Source of the DNA: Antarcticimicrobium sp040365005
GTDB lineage: Bacteria > Pseudomonadota > Alphaproteobacteria > Rhodobacterales > Rhodobacteraceae
Assembly (NCBI RefSeq): GCF_040365005.1
Contig: NZ_BAABWV010000015.1
Location: 62,001 to 126,000 of the forward strand
Length of the DNA stretch: 64,000 nt
Direction: 5' to 3'
How positions within the stretch are numbered: the stretch's first letter is position 1; every line of letters starts with the position of its first letter. The notes under the pieces were generated by a model, which searched no databases, was not told the DNA's origin, and was given only the letters and a program-made list of their open reading frames with translations. Shown piece after piece: positions 15,684 to 24,371 of the stretch. A program made the position numbers and the translations under genes.

Positions 15684-16375
15684 GCGACGACTTCAAGAGC
15701 TTCCGCTGCCAAAGCGACTTTTCCTCACCGCCCTGCTATGCCGCAGAGGTTGCGCCGGAGTATTTCGATCCGCTGGCGGTCGATCCCGAACAAGCCCGCG
15801 ACGTGGCCCGCTGGCGCAAGGCCGAACGCACCCGCCTGCGCGACGCGCGCCTGGCACTGTCGGTCGCCGAGCGCAAGGAGATCGGCGCGGCGCTGGCCGG
15901 GTACCTGCGGCAGGTGTTGCAAGACCGCTTCGGCGGGGCGCAGGGCAAGGTCTTTTCCGCGTACTGGCCGATCAAGGGCGAACCCGACCTGCGCCCGCTA
16001 ATGGCCGACCTGCACGAGGCTGGCGTGACCGTCGCCCTGCCGTTGGTCGAAACCAAAGCCGCCCCGCTCACCTTTCGCCGCTGGACGCCCGAAACCCGCA
16101 TGGTGCGCGGCGATTGGAACATTCCCGTTCCGCCGCCGGACGCCCCCGTCGTCACGCCCGACATCGCGCTTGCCCCCCTCGTTGGCTGGACGGCGGATGG
16201 CTATCGCCTCGGCTATGGCGGGGGCTATTTCGACCGGACATTGGCGGCGCTGAACCCGAAACCCTCTGTCATCGGCATCGGGATCAAAGCGGCGCAGCTT
16301 GCAACCATATATCCGCAACCCCATGACATTCCTCTCGATCTGATCCTGACCGAGACCGGATTGCACAGCGGTTGA
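15680..16375 (+). CDS. 5-formyltetrahydrofolate cyclo-ligase family protein
   Basis: A 231-residue protein. The folate cyclo-ligase core starts near residue 42 (ARWRKAERTRLRDARLALS) and ends with the typical DIALAPLVGWTADGYRLGYGGGYFDRTLA. It converts 5-formyl-THF to 5,10-methenyl-THF. The N-terminal 40 residues are an extension found in many alphaproteobacterial homologues. The 4-nt overlap with the nitronate monooxygenase gene makes it the last gene of this operon; why it belongs to a nitrosative-stress operon is unclear. Confidence 0.86.
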   Translation: MSDDFKSFRCQSDFSSPPCYAAEVAPEYFDPLAVDPEQARDVARWRKAERTRLRDARLALSVAERKEIGAALAGYLRQVLQDRFGGAQGKVFSAYWPIKGEPDLRPLMADLHEAGVTVALPLVETKAAPLTFRRWTPETRMVRGDWNIPVPPPDAPVVTPDIALAPLVGWTADGYRLGYGGGYFDRTLAALNPKPSVIGIGIKAAQLATIYPQPHDIPLDLILTETGLHSG

Positions 16376-16469
16376 GGATCAAATAGATGGATTAATAAAT
16401 GTGCATTTGCCTTGCTGACGCACACATTTTCCGCACCCCTTTCACATTCCCCCTAAAGCGACGAAGTAC

Positions 16470-17825
16470 ATGAAGAATATCGATGAAAAGCTGCAACCGA
16501 TCCTTGCCGAAGTAATGCGGCGCAATGCCGGCGAGCCAGAATTTCACCAGGCCGTCCACGAGGTGATGGAAAGCCTCGGGCGCGTGGTCGCAAAGAACCC
16601 CGATTACCTTGAGCAAGCGCTCATCGAACGCATCTGCGAGCCAGAGCGTCAGATCATCTTTCGCATTCCCTGGGTGGACGATCAGGGCAACGTCCAGATC
16701 AATCGCGGCTTTCGCGTCCAGTTCAACTCGGCCCTCGGCCCCTATAAGGGCGGGATGCGTTTCCACCCCTCGGTCAACCTGGGGATCATCAAGTTCTTGG
16801 GCTTCGAACAGATCTTCAAAAATGCACTGACCGGCCTGCCGATCGGTGGCGGCAAGGGCGGTACGGATTTCGATCCCAAGGGTAAATCCGATGGCGAGAT
16901 CATGCGTTTCTGCCAATCGCTCATGACCGAACTGCACCGCCATCTGGGCGAGCAGACCGATGTGCCAGCCGGCGATATCGGTGTAGGCGGGCGCGAAATC
17001 GGATACATGTTCGGCCAGTACAAGCGCCTGACAAACCGATACGAGTCGGGCGTATTCACCGGCAAAGCCATTGCCCACGGCGGATCCCGCGCTCGAACCG
17101 AGGCAACGGGTTTCGGCAACACCTATTTTACCAAGGCCATGCTTGAAACGCGCCAGACCGATTTCGACGGCAAGCGCGTGGTCGTGTCCGGTGCGGGAAA
17201 TGTGGCAATCCACACCATCGAGAAAGTGCAGTCATTTGGCGGCATGGTCATCGCCTGTTCGGATTCCAGCGGTTATGTCATAGACGAAGCTGGGATTGAC
17301 CTGTCTTTGCTTCAGGAAGTCAAGTCCATACGCCGCAAGCGCATCTCGGAATATGCGCGCCTTCGGGGGAACAGCGCGCATTTTGTGTCGACCGACAAAG
17401 GATCAATTTGGGATTTGCCCTGTGACGTGGCGATGCCCTCGGCCACCCAGAACGAATTGACGGGCAAGGATGCAAAGTCACTGGTTAAGAACGGTGTGCT
17501 GGCTGTCGGCGAAGGCGCGAACATGCCCTGCACCCCCGAGGCGATCCGCATCCTGCGCGAGGCCGGCATCCTGTTCGGGCCTGGCAAAGCTGCAAACGCG
17601 GGGGGCGTTGCAACGTCGGCACTGGAAATGCAGCAAAACGCCAGCCGTGATCGCTGGAGCTTTGAGCAGACCGAACAACGGCTGGCACAGATCATGAAGA
17701 GCATCCATGATCGTTGTGCTGAAACTGCCGATGAGTATGGCGCGCCCGGCGACTATGTCCTGGGCGCCAACATCGCCGGTTTCGTGCGGGTTGCCGAAGC
17801 GATGCGTATGCTTGGGGTGATCTGA
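16470..17825 (+). CDS. gdhA: NADP-type glutamate dehydrogenase
   Basis: A 451-residue protein with the full GDH pattern: RVQFNSALGPYKGGMRFHPSVN, LPIGGGKGGTDFDPKGKSD (catalytic Lys region) and DVPAGDIGVGGREIGYMFGQYKR. A Rossmann fold follows at VVVSGAGNVAIHTIEKV. It makes glutamate from 2-oxoglutarate and ammonium. Length is normal for the hexameric bacterial type (about 447). It stands alone, with a 94-bp upstream gap that contains its promoter. Confidence 0.95.
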   Translation: MKNIDEKLQPILAEVMRRNAGEPEFHQAVHEVMESLGRVVAKNPDYLEQALIERICEPERQIIFRIPWVDDQGNVQINRGFRVQFNSALGPYKGGMRFHPSVNLGIIKFLGFEQIFKNALTGLPIGGGKGGTDFDPKGKSDGEIMRFCQSLMTELHRHLGEQTDVPAGDIGVGGREIGYMFGQYKRLTNRYESGVFTGKAIAHGGSRARTEATGFGNTYFTKAMLETRQTDFDGKRVVVSGAGNVAIHTIEKVQSFGGMVIACSDSSGYVIDEAGIDLSLLQEVKSIRRKRISEYARLRGNSAHFVSTDKGSIWDLPCDVAMPSATQNELTGKDAKSLVKNGVLAVGEGANMPCTPEAIRILREAGILFGPGKAANAGGVATSALEMQQNASRDRWSFEQTEQRLAQIMKSIHDRCAETADEYGAPGDYVLGANIAGFVRVAEAMRMLGVI

Positions 17826-17839
17826 GCCAATCCGGAGAA

Positions 17840-18574
17840 CTATCGGAAGACCAGGGCGATCTCTTCGTTGCCGAGCAGCCTCCACTCACCCGGGTCGAGG
17901 CTGTCTGGCAGGCAAAGATTGCCAAGACGTTCACGTCGAAGGGTCTCGACGAAATTGCCCGCAGCGGCGAACATACGGCGAACCTGATGGTATCGGCCTT
18001 CGGTCACGGTAATCAGGGCTTCGGTTTCCGATATGATTTCCAACACCGCCGGTGCCAGCGGTTTGTCTTCGCCCTTGAGCGTGAGTGTACCCGACGCAAA
18101 CAGAGCGATTTCTTTACCGTCGAGTGGACGTGCCAGTATGGCGCGATAGGCCTTGCTGATCTGACTTTTGGGGCTGCTGATCCGGTGCAGAAGGTTGCCA
18201 TCATCGGTCAGCAGCAGGAGCCCTGATGTTTGTTTGTCCAAACGGCCAATGGTTGAAATCGCGGGATCGCGGCGCCGCCAACGTGCGGGCAAGATGTCAT
18301 AGACAAGTGCGCCCGCCTCCTTGTGCGAACAGGTCACCCCCACAGGTTTGTTCATCAACACGACCATACCTGCAAGCGGATCAAGCGCCTTTCCCGCGAC
18401 TGTCATACGGCTTGGCAGATCCGCACTGATAGGGATGCGAACGGCGGCGTCCAAGATATCTTCCTGATCGAAGACAATACCACCATAGCGTGCCAACTGC
18501 GCGATGTCCTTGCGTGTGCCATAGCCCATCGAAGACAAGAGCTTGTCGACGCGTGTAGTTGAAACCTTTGACAT
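17840..18574 (-). CDS. 16S rRNA pseudouridine synthase RsuA family
   Basis: A 244-residue protein. An S4-like N-terminus (VDKLLSSMGYGTRKDIAQLARYGGIV) precedes the catalytic motif GRLDKQTSGLLLLTDDG (near residue 115, catalytic Asp) and the C-terminal motif EGRYHQVRRMFAAAGNFVETLRR. RsuA modifies U516 of 16S rRNA; RluE/RluF-type paralogues modify 23S rRNA. It converges on gdhA with only 14 nt between the stops. Gene symbol left blank because the paralogue type is not certain. Confidence 0.9.
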   Translation of the reverse strand: MSKVSTTRVDKLLSSMGYGTRKDIAQLARYGGIVFDQEDILDAAVRIPISADLPSRMTVAGKALDPLAGMVVLMNKPVGVTCSHKEAGALVYDILPARWRRRDPAISTIGRLDKQTSGLLLLTDDGNLLHRISSPKSQISKAYRAILARPLDGKEIALFASGTLTLKGEDKPLAPAVLEIISETEALITVTEGRYHQVRRMFAAAGNFVETLRRERLGNLCLPDSLDPGEWRLLGNEEIALVFR

Positions 18575-18678
18575 ATCCGGTTTCCTTGTGGATCATATTC
18601 AGTGCAGAGGGAAACACACTCTCTCTCTCACTGCGGTAGACGACAGAGCGACAGGCAGGATTTGCTACTTCCGAGAGG

Positions 18679-19095
18679 TTACGAGACTGATATCACGGTT
18701 AACGTTCTGCGCTGTTCCGCACGGGTGTCCCAATGAAACGATGTGCCTTCGGGCAATCCAAGAAGCGCTACCCCGATCGGCGTCATGACGGAAATCTTGC
18801 CGTGCGCGATATCGGCATCCTCGGGATAGACAAGCATCACTGTTCTTTCCTGCCCAAAGAATTCATCGCGATACGTGACCCTGTTTCCGATCGCGACCAC
18901 ATTCGCCGGCAACTTTGCCGCAGGCAGGATTTTTGCGCGGCCAAGCTCTTCCAGCAAACGCTCGGCCAGATCGGCATTGCGCGCTATCGCGCCTTCTGCC
19001 AGCGCTTCCAGATGGTCTAGATCATCGGCATTGATGATGATCTTCGGATTTCGTGTCCGACGACTACGCGACTTAGTAAGTTCTTGCGGTGCCAT
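18679..19095 (-). CDS. Rnk-type regulator (GreA/GreB C-terminal domain)
   Basis: A 138-residue protein starting at ATG 19095 with AAGGAG 11 nt upstream. An N-terminal helical segment (DDLDHLEALAEGAIARNADLAERLLEELGRAKI, about residues 23-55) is followed by a GreA-C/FKBP-like domain with VTYRDEFFGQERTVMLVYPEDADIAHGKISVMTPIGVALLGLPEG. This is the Rnk layout; Rnk binds RNA polymerase near the secondary channel. Five proteins of this superfamily lie between 18.7 and 32.6 kb; this one is the most canonical. It has no copy of the 25-nt leader motif. Confidence 0.85.
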   Translation of the reverse strand: MAPQELTKSRSRRTRNPKIIINADDLDHLEALAEGAIARNADLAERLLEELGRAKILPAAKLPANVVAIGNRVTYRDEFFGQERTVMLVYPEDADIAHGKISVMTPIGVALLGLPEGTSFHWDTRAEQRRTLTVISVS

Positions 19096-19178
19096 GGTGG
19101 CCGCTCCTTATGTGAAGAAATGCAACAGTGCGGGAAGCAGACGGACCCGTTGGTCCGGTTCAGGTCTGTCAGGAGATT

Positions 19179-19631
19179 TCAGATTGCCTGGGTCACGCGC
19201 GAAACCGTGACGGATCGAACGGATCCGTTTTCGCACAGCAAGGGCGCGCGTTGACCAGCCAACATCCCGATGAGGGTTACGCCCAAGATCGAATATGCAG
19301 GGATGACCCCCGTGCCCTGCCCCCATCGAGCCCGATGGACGAGCAGACCATCCTGAACCGGACCTTGGTCAATAACGTATTGGAATTGACGACCGCTCGT
19401 TACCATACGCGCGGCGTAAAGGTTTTTGACTGGTTTCAGTGTCATCAACTTGTGTCGAATAATATATGATAGCATAATCTCAGCACGGTCTTGCGACTCA
19501 TCGCATTGCTCCTGATATGCTTTCAGCCTGTGATAGTCAGCTTCCGGAACTGGCGAACACTCGCGCGGCCCGTTTTGACCGTTAAGCTGTTTCTCAAAAG
19601 TAGAAAACCGATGTTCGTGGATGTTGGACAT
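19179..19631 (-). CDS. Divergent GreA-C/Rnk-like protein
   Basis: About 150 residues, if started at MSNIHEHRF (19631) behind GGGGGAAG; ATGs at 19643 and 19649 are alternatives. A helical N-terminal half (PEADYHRLKAYQEQCDESQDRAEIMLSYIIRHKL) leads into a GreA-C-like domain ending YSILGVTLIGMLAGQRAPLLCENGSVRSVTV, the LLGATLIGM-type motif also seen in three other proteins here. The typical Rnk core is degenerate. It is preceded, 88 nt upstream, by the 25-nt hairpin motif (19719-19743). Function unknown; RNA polymerase binding is a reasonable guess. Confidence 0.7.
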   Translation of the reverse strand: MSNIHEHRFSTFEKQLNGQNGPRECSPVPEADYHRLKAYQEQCDESQDRAEIMLSYIIRHKLMTLKPVKNLYAARMVTSGRQFQYVIDQGPVQDGLLVHRARWGQGTGVIPAYSILGVTLIGMLAGQRAPLLCENGSVRSVTVSRVTQAI

Positions 19632-19718
19632 GACTTCCCCCATGGCCACCGTGGCCGCGTGCTCATCATTGAAACTTGAGGAGACCCCGGGGGTGCAGCA
19701 GGCGTAAACGCGCCTAGA

Positions 19719-19743
19719 CCGCCCGGGGAAGCGGGCGGTTCAG
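19719..19743 (-). ncRNA. GC-hairpin RNA leader motif, copy D
   Basis: On the minus strand this reads CTGAACCGCCCG, four to six loop bases, CGGGCGG: a 7-bp stem. It belongs to a five-copy family of constant 25-nt length (see 21722, 30556, 31540 and 30209). It lies 88 nt before the Rnk-like start at 19631, in the presumed 5' UTR. The surrounding 330 bp (19650-19981) holds no gene. Confidence 0.6.
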
Positions 19744-19981
19744 CAGAAGAAAACGATAGTGATCTGCATGTTCCAACATACCTCTAGAGTTAGGCAGTCA
19801 AATTGGTTGTGTCAATCAGATCGATTTCGACGTCGCACTATCGGCGGGCCTGTGACACCTCGTTCATTGGCGTTCTTCACGATTGCTGGCATGATCAGAA
19901 CACAGGAGCACCGGGCACCAGAGGGCTGGTGCTACCAAGTGCCCGAGGAGCGAAAATATCCGAAAGAAAGGCGCACTCTGC

Positions 19982-20695
19982 ATGCATGTTCTGCTCACGC
20001 GACCATCCTTCCAAGCCGAACTCATGCGGCCTTGTCTGGAACAAAGAGGATGCAAGGTTTCAGTTGAACCGATCTTGAACGTGTCTTCGGCAGGCCCGAA
20101 CACAGACGCGTTCCGCGGAGTCGACATTTTCGTTGTTACGTCCATCTTTGCGTCTTTGTATATCGTCAACGCGGGCTTTCTGAAGACGACCACACCGATC
20201 TATGCCGTTGGGCCGGGAACGGCGGCGCCGCTACGCCAGGCGGGATTCTCGCGGATCTTTCAAGCAGACGGTGACGCAAAAAGCCTTCTCGATCTCATCC
20301 TGAAAGAAGTCAGGCCAACGGATGGGACGATCACCTACCTGAGTGGACAGAACATTACCGCAGACATCGCACAAGATCTGGTCTGTCGGGGCTACAAGGC
20401 TCGACGTGTCGTCGTCTACAAAGCCGAGCCCGCGCAGACCCTGTCTGAGGCAACTCGGGACTTGATAAGCAGGCGGAGTATCAATTGCGTTATTTTCATG
20501 TCCTACCGGACCGCAGATTTCTTCACGGAACTATGCCATTCGTCCGGGCTTTCAGATTGCTTGGGTTCCGCGACCGCGGCAGTGCTTTCCGACAAGGTGG
20601 CAAGCGGCCTGATATGGAACCAGTGGAAAGAGGTTCAGGTGGCGGCGGCGCCGTCAAACGATTCCATCATTGACCTTGTTTGCCCTACCAAGTGA
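19982..20695 (+). CDS. Uroporphyrinogen-III synthase (HemD) family protein
   Basis: A 237-residue protein beginning MHVLLTRPSFQAELMRPCLEQRGCKVSVEPIL, the HemD N-terminus. It contains YAVGPGTAAPLRQAGFSRIFQADGDAKSLLDLI and the second-domain pattern ITYLSGQNITADIAQDLVCRGYKARRVVVYKAEP. HemD closes hydroxymethylbilane to uroporphyrinogen III in heme synthesis. It is not beside hemC or hemE, so it could be a second, horizontally acquired copy. HemD sequences diverge strongly, so the family call is firm but enzyme activity is not shown. Confidence 0.82.
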   Translation: MHVLLTRPSFQAELMRPCLEQRGCKVSVEPILNVSSAGPNTDAFRGVDIFVVTSIFASLYIVNAGFLKTTTPIYAVGPGTAAPLRQAGFSRIFQADGDAKSLLDLILKEVRPTDGTITYLSGQNITADIAQDLVCRGYKARRVVVYKAEPAQTLSEATRDLISRRSINCVIFMSYRTADFFTELCHSSGLSDCLGSATAAVLSDKVASGLIWNQWKEVQVAAAPSNDSIIDLVCPTK

Positions 20696-20796
20696 GCCTT
20701 CCACCCCCCGCCGGATGGCCAGGGTTTTCGTGAATGGAGTGATCGGCTGTGCCACCTCCTTCCATTGCGCTGAGTCCGCTTTTTCAGCCCCGATGG

Positions 20797-21534
20797 TCAG
20801 CGCGGCAGGGTATCCGAGGTGCTTTCGGTCCTGTTCCGATGCAGGATCAGACGCACTCCCCACAGGCAGGCAATTGCCCACCCGCTTCCAGCGAACCACC
20901 CGGCCAGCACATCCGTTGGCCAGTGCACGCCGAGATAAACCCGGCTGATACCAACCATGACCGTCACCGTTATCGCCAACGAGAGAACATAGATTTTCAG
21001 ACGCCTGTCGCGCAGAAAGTGCGCGATCAGTGCTCCAAGGGTCAAATAACAGACCGCTGCCATCATGGAGTGGCCAGAGGGAAAGCTTGCGGTGCTGACG
21101 ATTGAACCATGTGGCGCGAGCTCAGAACGGGGACGGTCAAAGGCCGTCTTCGCAAGACTAGATGCCACGATACCTCCGCCCACAGTCCCAAGCAAATACA
21201 CCATCAACGCAAAGTCCCGTCTGAGCAGAAAGAAACCCGCGGTGGCGAGGGTTGTCACCGTCAGTATGGCGACGCCCCCCAAGGCAGTTACATCGCGCGC
21301 CATCTCCTGAAGCCATAATGGTCCAAGGGGTTCGCTGATATCGCGAGCCTTTCTGAGCAACAACAGAATATCGCTGTCGAGGTCATGGGTCGCACCTTCA
21401 ATTACCTTGTCGGCCAGCTCGGCGAAGGCCCAGAACAAGGCGACGAACAAGGTTAGAAACAGGAGCGAGCTCAGTTCCACATTCCTGCGAAGCCATCTGA
21501 TGACCGGCTGTTGTTCCCCAAGGGATAGCCCCAT
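20797..21534 (-). CDS. PAP2-family membrane phosphatase
   Basis: A 245-residue protein with five to six membrane segments and the three PAP2 motifs: KTAFDRPRSEL (near 130), FPSGHSMMAA (near 150) and SRVYLGVHWPTDVLAGW (near 200). It would dephosphorylate lipid phosphates such as phosphatidic acid or undecaprenyl diphosphate on the periplasmic side. It is divergent from a DUF1127 gene. The N-terminal 25 residues look cytoplasmic. Confidence 0.9.
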   Translation of the reverse strand: MGLSLGEQQPVIRWLRRNVELSSLLFLTLFVALFWAFAELADKVIEGATHDLDSDILLLLRKARDISEPLGPLWLQEMARDVTALGGVAILTVTTLATAGFFLLRRDFALMVYLLGTVGGGIVASSLAKTAFDRPRSELAPHGSIVSTASFPSGHSMMAAVCYLTLGALIAHFLRDRRLKIYVLSLAITVTVMVGISRVYLGVHWPTDVLAGWFAGSGWAIACLWGVRLILHRNRTESTSDTLPR

Positions 21535-21697
21535 TCTTAAATCTCCTGACCATGTTTTGATAGCTCTAAGCAGACCGTGTTGCTCGCCCCAGCCGTCCCA
21601 CTCTGGCGCTATCTGGCCGTTCGTTGCAACTGATGTTGCATTCCCAAGGCGAAGCGACCATGTTCGAACAATGACGAGATTCGTTTTTCATAAGAGG

Positions 21698-21774
21698 TTC
21701 CTGCAATATGCAGGAAATCTGCTGAACCGCAGGTAGCCCCGAGCGGGCAACATTTGTGTTGTCGGGCTTCGGGG
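21698..21774 (+). ncRNA. Structured RNA leader of the DUF1127 gene, copy A
   Basis: Three parts. Hairpin 1 (21698-21716) is TTCCTGC, a five-base loop, GCAGGAA. The 25-nt motif (21722-21746) starts CTGAACCGC and ends GAGCGG. An outer stem pairs CCCCGA (21737-21742) with TCGGGG (21769-21774), and an inner part pairs CAACA with TGTTG. Copy B (30532-30612) has the same layout with different loop and inner sequences that still pair, which is compensatory evidence for RNA structure. It ends 96 nt before the DUF1127 start. Confidence 0.65.
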
Positions 21775-21870
21775 ATTGATCGGTCCGCCACAACAAACTC
21801 ACCGGAACATGATTTAACCACCTCGGCGTGGTATTGGCGTGTTTGGGGTGTGCTTTGGCTTAACCTCTTT

Positions 21871-22227
21871 ATGATGGACGAACACATGTCTGCATTCGAA
21901 CAACGCGATGCGCACGTCTCTATGTATCGACGCATCATTTGCCGTTTGCATGGAAAGATATTCCGGCAATGGATTCGGGTACCATACAAGAGATGGCTAC
22001 GACGCAAAATGATCGCGTCCCTCGCTGCTCTGGATAACAATACGCTTTGGGATATTGGCATTCCGCGAAATGAAATCGAAGCCGCTGTAGATCGCGTTGT
22101 CGACTCATCAACGACAGATCTGAGTGCAAACGGTATCAGGCATCATTTCCTTGCAAGCAGTCATGCTGCGAGAGTGCGACATGTACGCAATGCTGATCGG
22201 ACTGCCAGAGAGAGTGTCTTGTCATGA
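21871..22227 (+). CDS. DUF1127-domain small basic protein
   Basis: 118 residues if started at ATG 21871; ATGs at 21874 and 21886 are equally possible. The DUF1127 (YjiS-like) core lies at about residues 30-65: KRWLRRKMIASLAALDNNTLWDIGIPRNEIEAAVDRVV. DUF1127 proteins are small Arg-rich proteins with roles in stress and RNA turnover; in Rhodobacter one binds RNA and RNase E. It is preceded by a structured leader (21698-21774). The C-terminal 40 residues after the core are extra. Confidence 0.8.
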   Translation: MMDEHMSAFEQRDAHVSMYRRIICRLHGKIFRQWIRVPYKRWLRRKMIASLAALDNNTLWDIGIPRNEIEAAVDRVVDSSTTDLSANGIRHHFLASSHAARVRHVRNADRTARESVLS

Positions 22228-22380
22228 CTGAACTCTACCTCCTATTCCGGAACATTGTTCCGACGCGCAGGCAACCCGGGGCAGCTTGAAAAACGCATAC
22301 CACGTGGCTGTTCCGGGACTTTCACCAACGTCTGAAACGTAAATACTATGGCAATGTCTTTGTCGCTTGAGGAGGTTGAA

Positions 22381-22875
22381 ATGACCTATCCTAACCAAAA
22401 TGTAGATGCTCTCGAGGCCAATTCCAAGGGCAGCAACGAGTACGAAATATTGAAAGCGCACGCGCTTGGCTGCCGACTTTCCCAGTTCGATAAGCGCGCT
22501 CTTACAGAGTATCTAAATCACGCCGATCAGATGGGCACAGGTGTCTACTTGGCGTTGTCTCGACTGTTACGCAGAAAATTGAAATATGCACCAGATCTGA
22601 TTGGAAATGACCCATTGGACTCGATTGCTATACGAGGGTCCCGGATCTCATTCGCAATCGACAAGCTACGACCACAGAATGGCCGATTGTTAAGTCGCGA
22701 ATTCTATCAGCCTGGGCAAGACGACATTAGTTTGGCATCTCTGCTTGGTGCCACCTTGATCGGAATGAGTGCCGGTGAAAGCGCGCCATTTCTACAAGCT
22801 GATGGTTCATTCAGGCAAGTGCATTTGATCAGTGTGGATTACCAACCCGCACTCCACATTCTTGAAAAACAATAG
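22381..22875 (+). CDS. Divergent GreA-C/Rnk-like protein
   Basis: A 164-residue protein starting MTYPNQNVDALE with GAGGAGG nine nt upstream. A helical N-terminal half (LSQFDKRALTEYLNHADQMGTGVYLALSRLLRRKLKY, about 37-73) precedes a domain ending DDISLASLLGATLIGMSAGESAPFLQADGSFRQVHLISV. The LLGATLIGM motif and the following PFL-x-x-DG-x turn match the Rnk-like proteins at 29.7 and 31.7 kb. Upstream sequence (22240-22330) has only weak resemblance to the leader motif. Function unknown. Confidence 0.7.
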   Translation: MTYPNQNVDALEANSKGSNEYEILKAHALGCRLSQFDKRALTEYLNHADQMGTGVYLALSRLLRRKLKYAPDLIGNDPLDSIAIRGSRISFAIDKLRPQNGRLLSREFYQPGQDDISLASLLGATLIGMSAGESAPFLQADGSFRQVHLISVDYQPALHILEKQ

Positions 22876-22979
22876 GTTTCGAATGGTCCAAGTTCGCTTG
22901 CTTAGACTTGTACGTGCATCTAGCAGGCGGACCTTTTGTGAAAAAACACAACAAGACAATGCCTTGGCAGACCAGTGAC

Positions 22980-23012
22980 AAACCCTGTCATTATGGCGGG
23001 GTTTTTATTTTT
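22980..23012 (+). terminator. Intrinsic terminator
   Basis: AAACCC, a loop, GGGTTT followed by a T-rich run (TTTATTTTTC), 105 nt after the Rnk-like gene stop at 22875. It fits a rho-independent terminator on the plus strand. Confidence 0.6.
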
Positions 23013-23042
23013 CGCTCTTTTGGGTGAGGGTTTTTCGGTGGA

Positions 23043-23321
23043 TCAGGCTGGCTGAGGCGCGCCTTTCCACATCGCCATTGCGATCTTTTTGATGTTCTGG
23101 GCTGTGGCTGCGAGGAGGGCTTGGGTCTGGACTTTAGCGAGGCTTCTGAAGCGGGCGTATCGGTGGCCGAAGAGCTGTTTGGCATCTGCAAAAGATCGTT
23201 CGACTGTTTCCTTTCGGCGTTTGTAGAGCCTTTTGCCCCAATAGGTCAGCCGGTGGGCATCGACGCGCTCGCGGGCATCCGCCCAGACGTGCCGGGTGCC
23301 CGCGTGCAGCTCCACCAGCAT
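23043..23321 (-). pseudogene. Truncated IS1182-type transposase, C-terminal fragment
   Basis: The 92-residue frame contains RLYKRRKETVERSFADAKQLFGHRYARFRSLAKVQTQALLAATAQNIKKIAMAMW, the C-terminal end of IS1182-family DDE transposases (with the catalytic Glu in KETVERSFADAK). The first roughly 350 residues are missing; the fragment abuts the LysR gene at 23325. It is a relic of an insertion or recombination event. I cannot identify its outer inverted repeat with certainty. Confidence 0.75.
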
Positions 23322-23324
23322 TGA

Positions 23325-24239
23325 TCAGCTTGTCGTAGCTCTTTGAAGCAAGTGAGTGGTCTGCAGATCCCGGGCGGCGAAGTCGATAAGGGCCCGAATC
23401 TTTCGAGGCAGGGTCCGACCTTCGAGATAGACGGCGCTGACCGGTCCCCCGTCCATGTCGAAATCCTCCAGCAGGGGAACGAGGCGGCCAGTGTCCAGCA
23501 TGTCCGCGATCGCGAACCGGGGCGCATAGGCGATCCCCATGCCGGCGGTCGCAAGCTCGATTGCCGCCCGAGCCGAGTTGACATGGAACCGGCCCCGCAC
23601 CTGTGCGACAATCTCGGTGTCGTTCTTTCTGAACACCCACCGATGCGGTTGGCGGCGGTTCATGTCGACGATGCAGGCGTGATGCACGAGTTCGTCAGGT
23701 GATTGCGGAGATCCTTGGAATTTCACGTAGTCGGGATGAACCACCAGGCAGCTATGGAAGACACCAAGCTTGCGGGTCTTGAGCGAAAGTGTCTCTGACA
23801 CACCTATCCGGAACGCCAGGTCGATGCCGTCGGCGGCCAGATCGACGTAGCGGTCGTCCAGCCTCAGATCGAAGGTCAGATCCGGGTGCGCTTCGGCGAA
23901 CCGGGCCAGCATGCCGGCCACGTAGACTTCGCCGAAGGTCACGGGCGCCGAGACCCGGACGATCCCGCTCAGGCCGCGCGATCCTTCCGAGACATTGCTC
24001 AGGAGAGCATCAAGCTCGTCGAGGACGGCCGGCGCCCGCGCAAGGAGATCCTCCCCGGCCGGTGTCAACCCGACCTTCCGGGTCGTCCGCTGGAGCAAGC
24101 GCGTGCCGAGGCGCGCCTCCAGTTCGGCCACGTATTTCGAAGTCAGGCGGTTCGAGACCCCCAGTTGCTCGGCTCCGGCAGTGAAGGAGCCGGTCCGCGC
24201 GGTGGCCACGAAAGCCTTGAGTTCGTCCACGATATCCAT
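23325..24239 (-). CDS. LysR-family transcriptional regulator
   Basis: A 304-residue protein starting MDIVDELKAFVATARTGSFTAGAEQLGVSNRLTSKYVAELEARLGTRLLQRTTRKV at 24239 behind AAAGGGG; residues 1-60 are the winged helix-turn-helix. The effector domain follows (IVRVSAPVTFGEVYVAGMLARFAEAHPDLTFDLRLDD). It is divergent from the oxidoreductase/DoxX operon, the usual position for its regulator. Its 3' end touches the IS remnant, so the last residues may have been replaced. Confidence 0.9.
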   Translation of the reverse strand: MDIVDELKAFVATARTGSFTAGAEQLGVSNRLTSKYVAELEARLGTRLLQRTTRKVGLTPAGEDLLARAPAVLDELDALLSNVSEGSRGLSGIVRVSAPVTFGEVYVAGMLARFAEAHPDLTFDLRLDDRYVDLAADGIDLAFRIGVSETLSLKTRKLGVFHSCLVVHPDYVKFQGSPQSPDELVHHACIVDMNRRQPHRWVFRKNDTEIVAQVRGRFHVNSARAAIELATAGMGIAYAPRFAIADMLDTGRLVPLLEDFDMDGGPVSAVYLEGRTLPRKIRALIDFAARDLQTTHLLQRATTS

Positions 24240-24371
24240 ATCGACCCCTTTAAGAACAAAATCGGGATAGTCATTCAATAACATCGTCATTTTATGGAAG
24301 ATAGATAAGCCCTACTTTGACTTCAGTGAACAACAGGCCGCCTGAGGGGCGGGAAACTGAAGGAGAATGCA

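Noticed and set aside
22224..22289. 21-codon ORF (MTELYLLFRNIV...) starting at the DUF1127 stop
   Set aside because: ATGA overlap is suggestive, but there is no similarity or conserved feature; too short to support.
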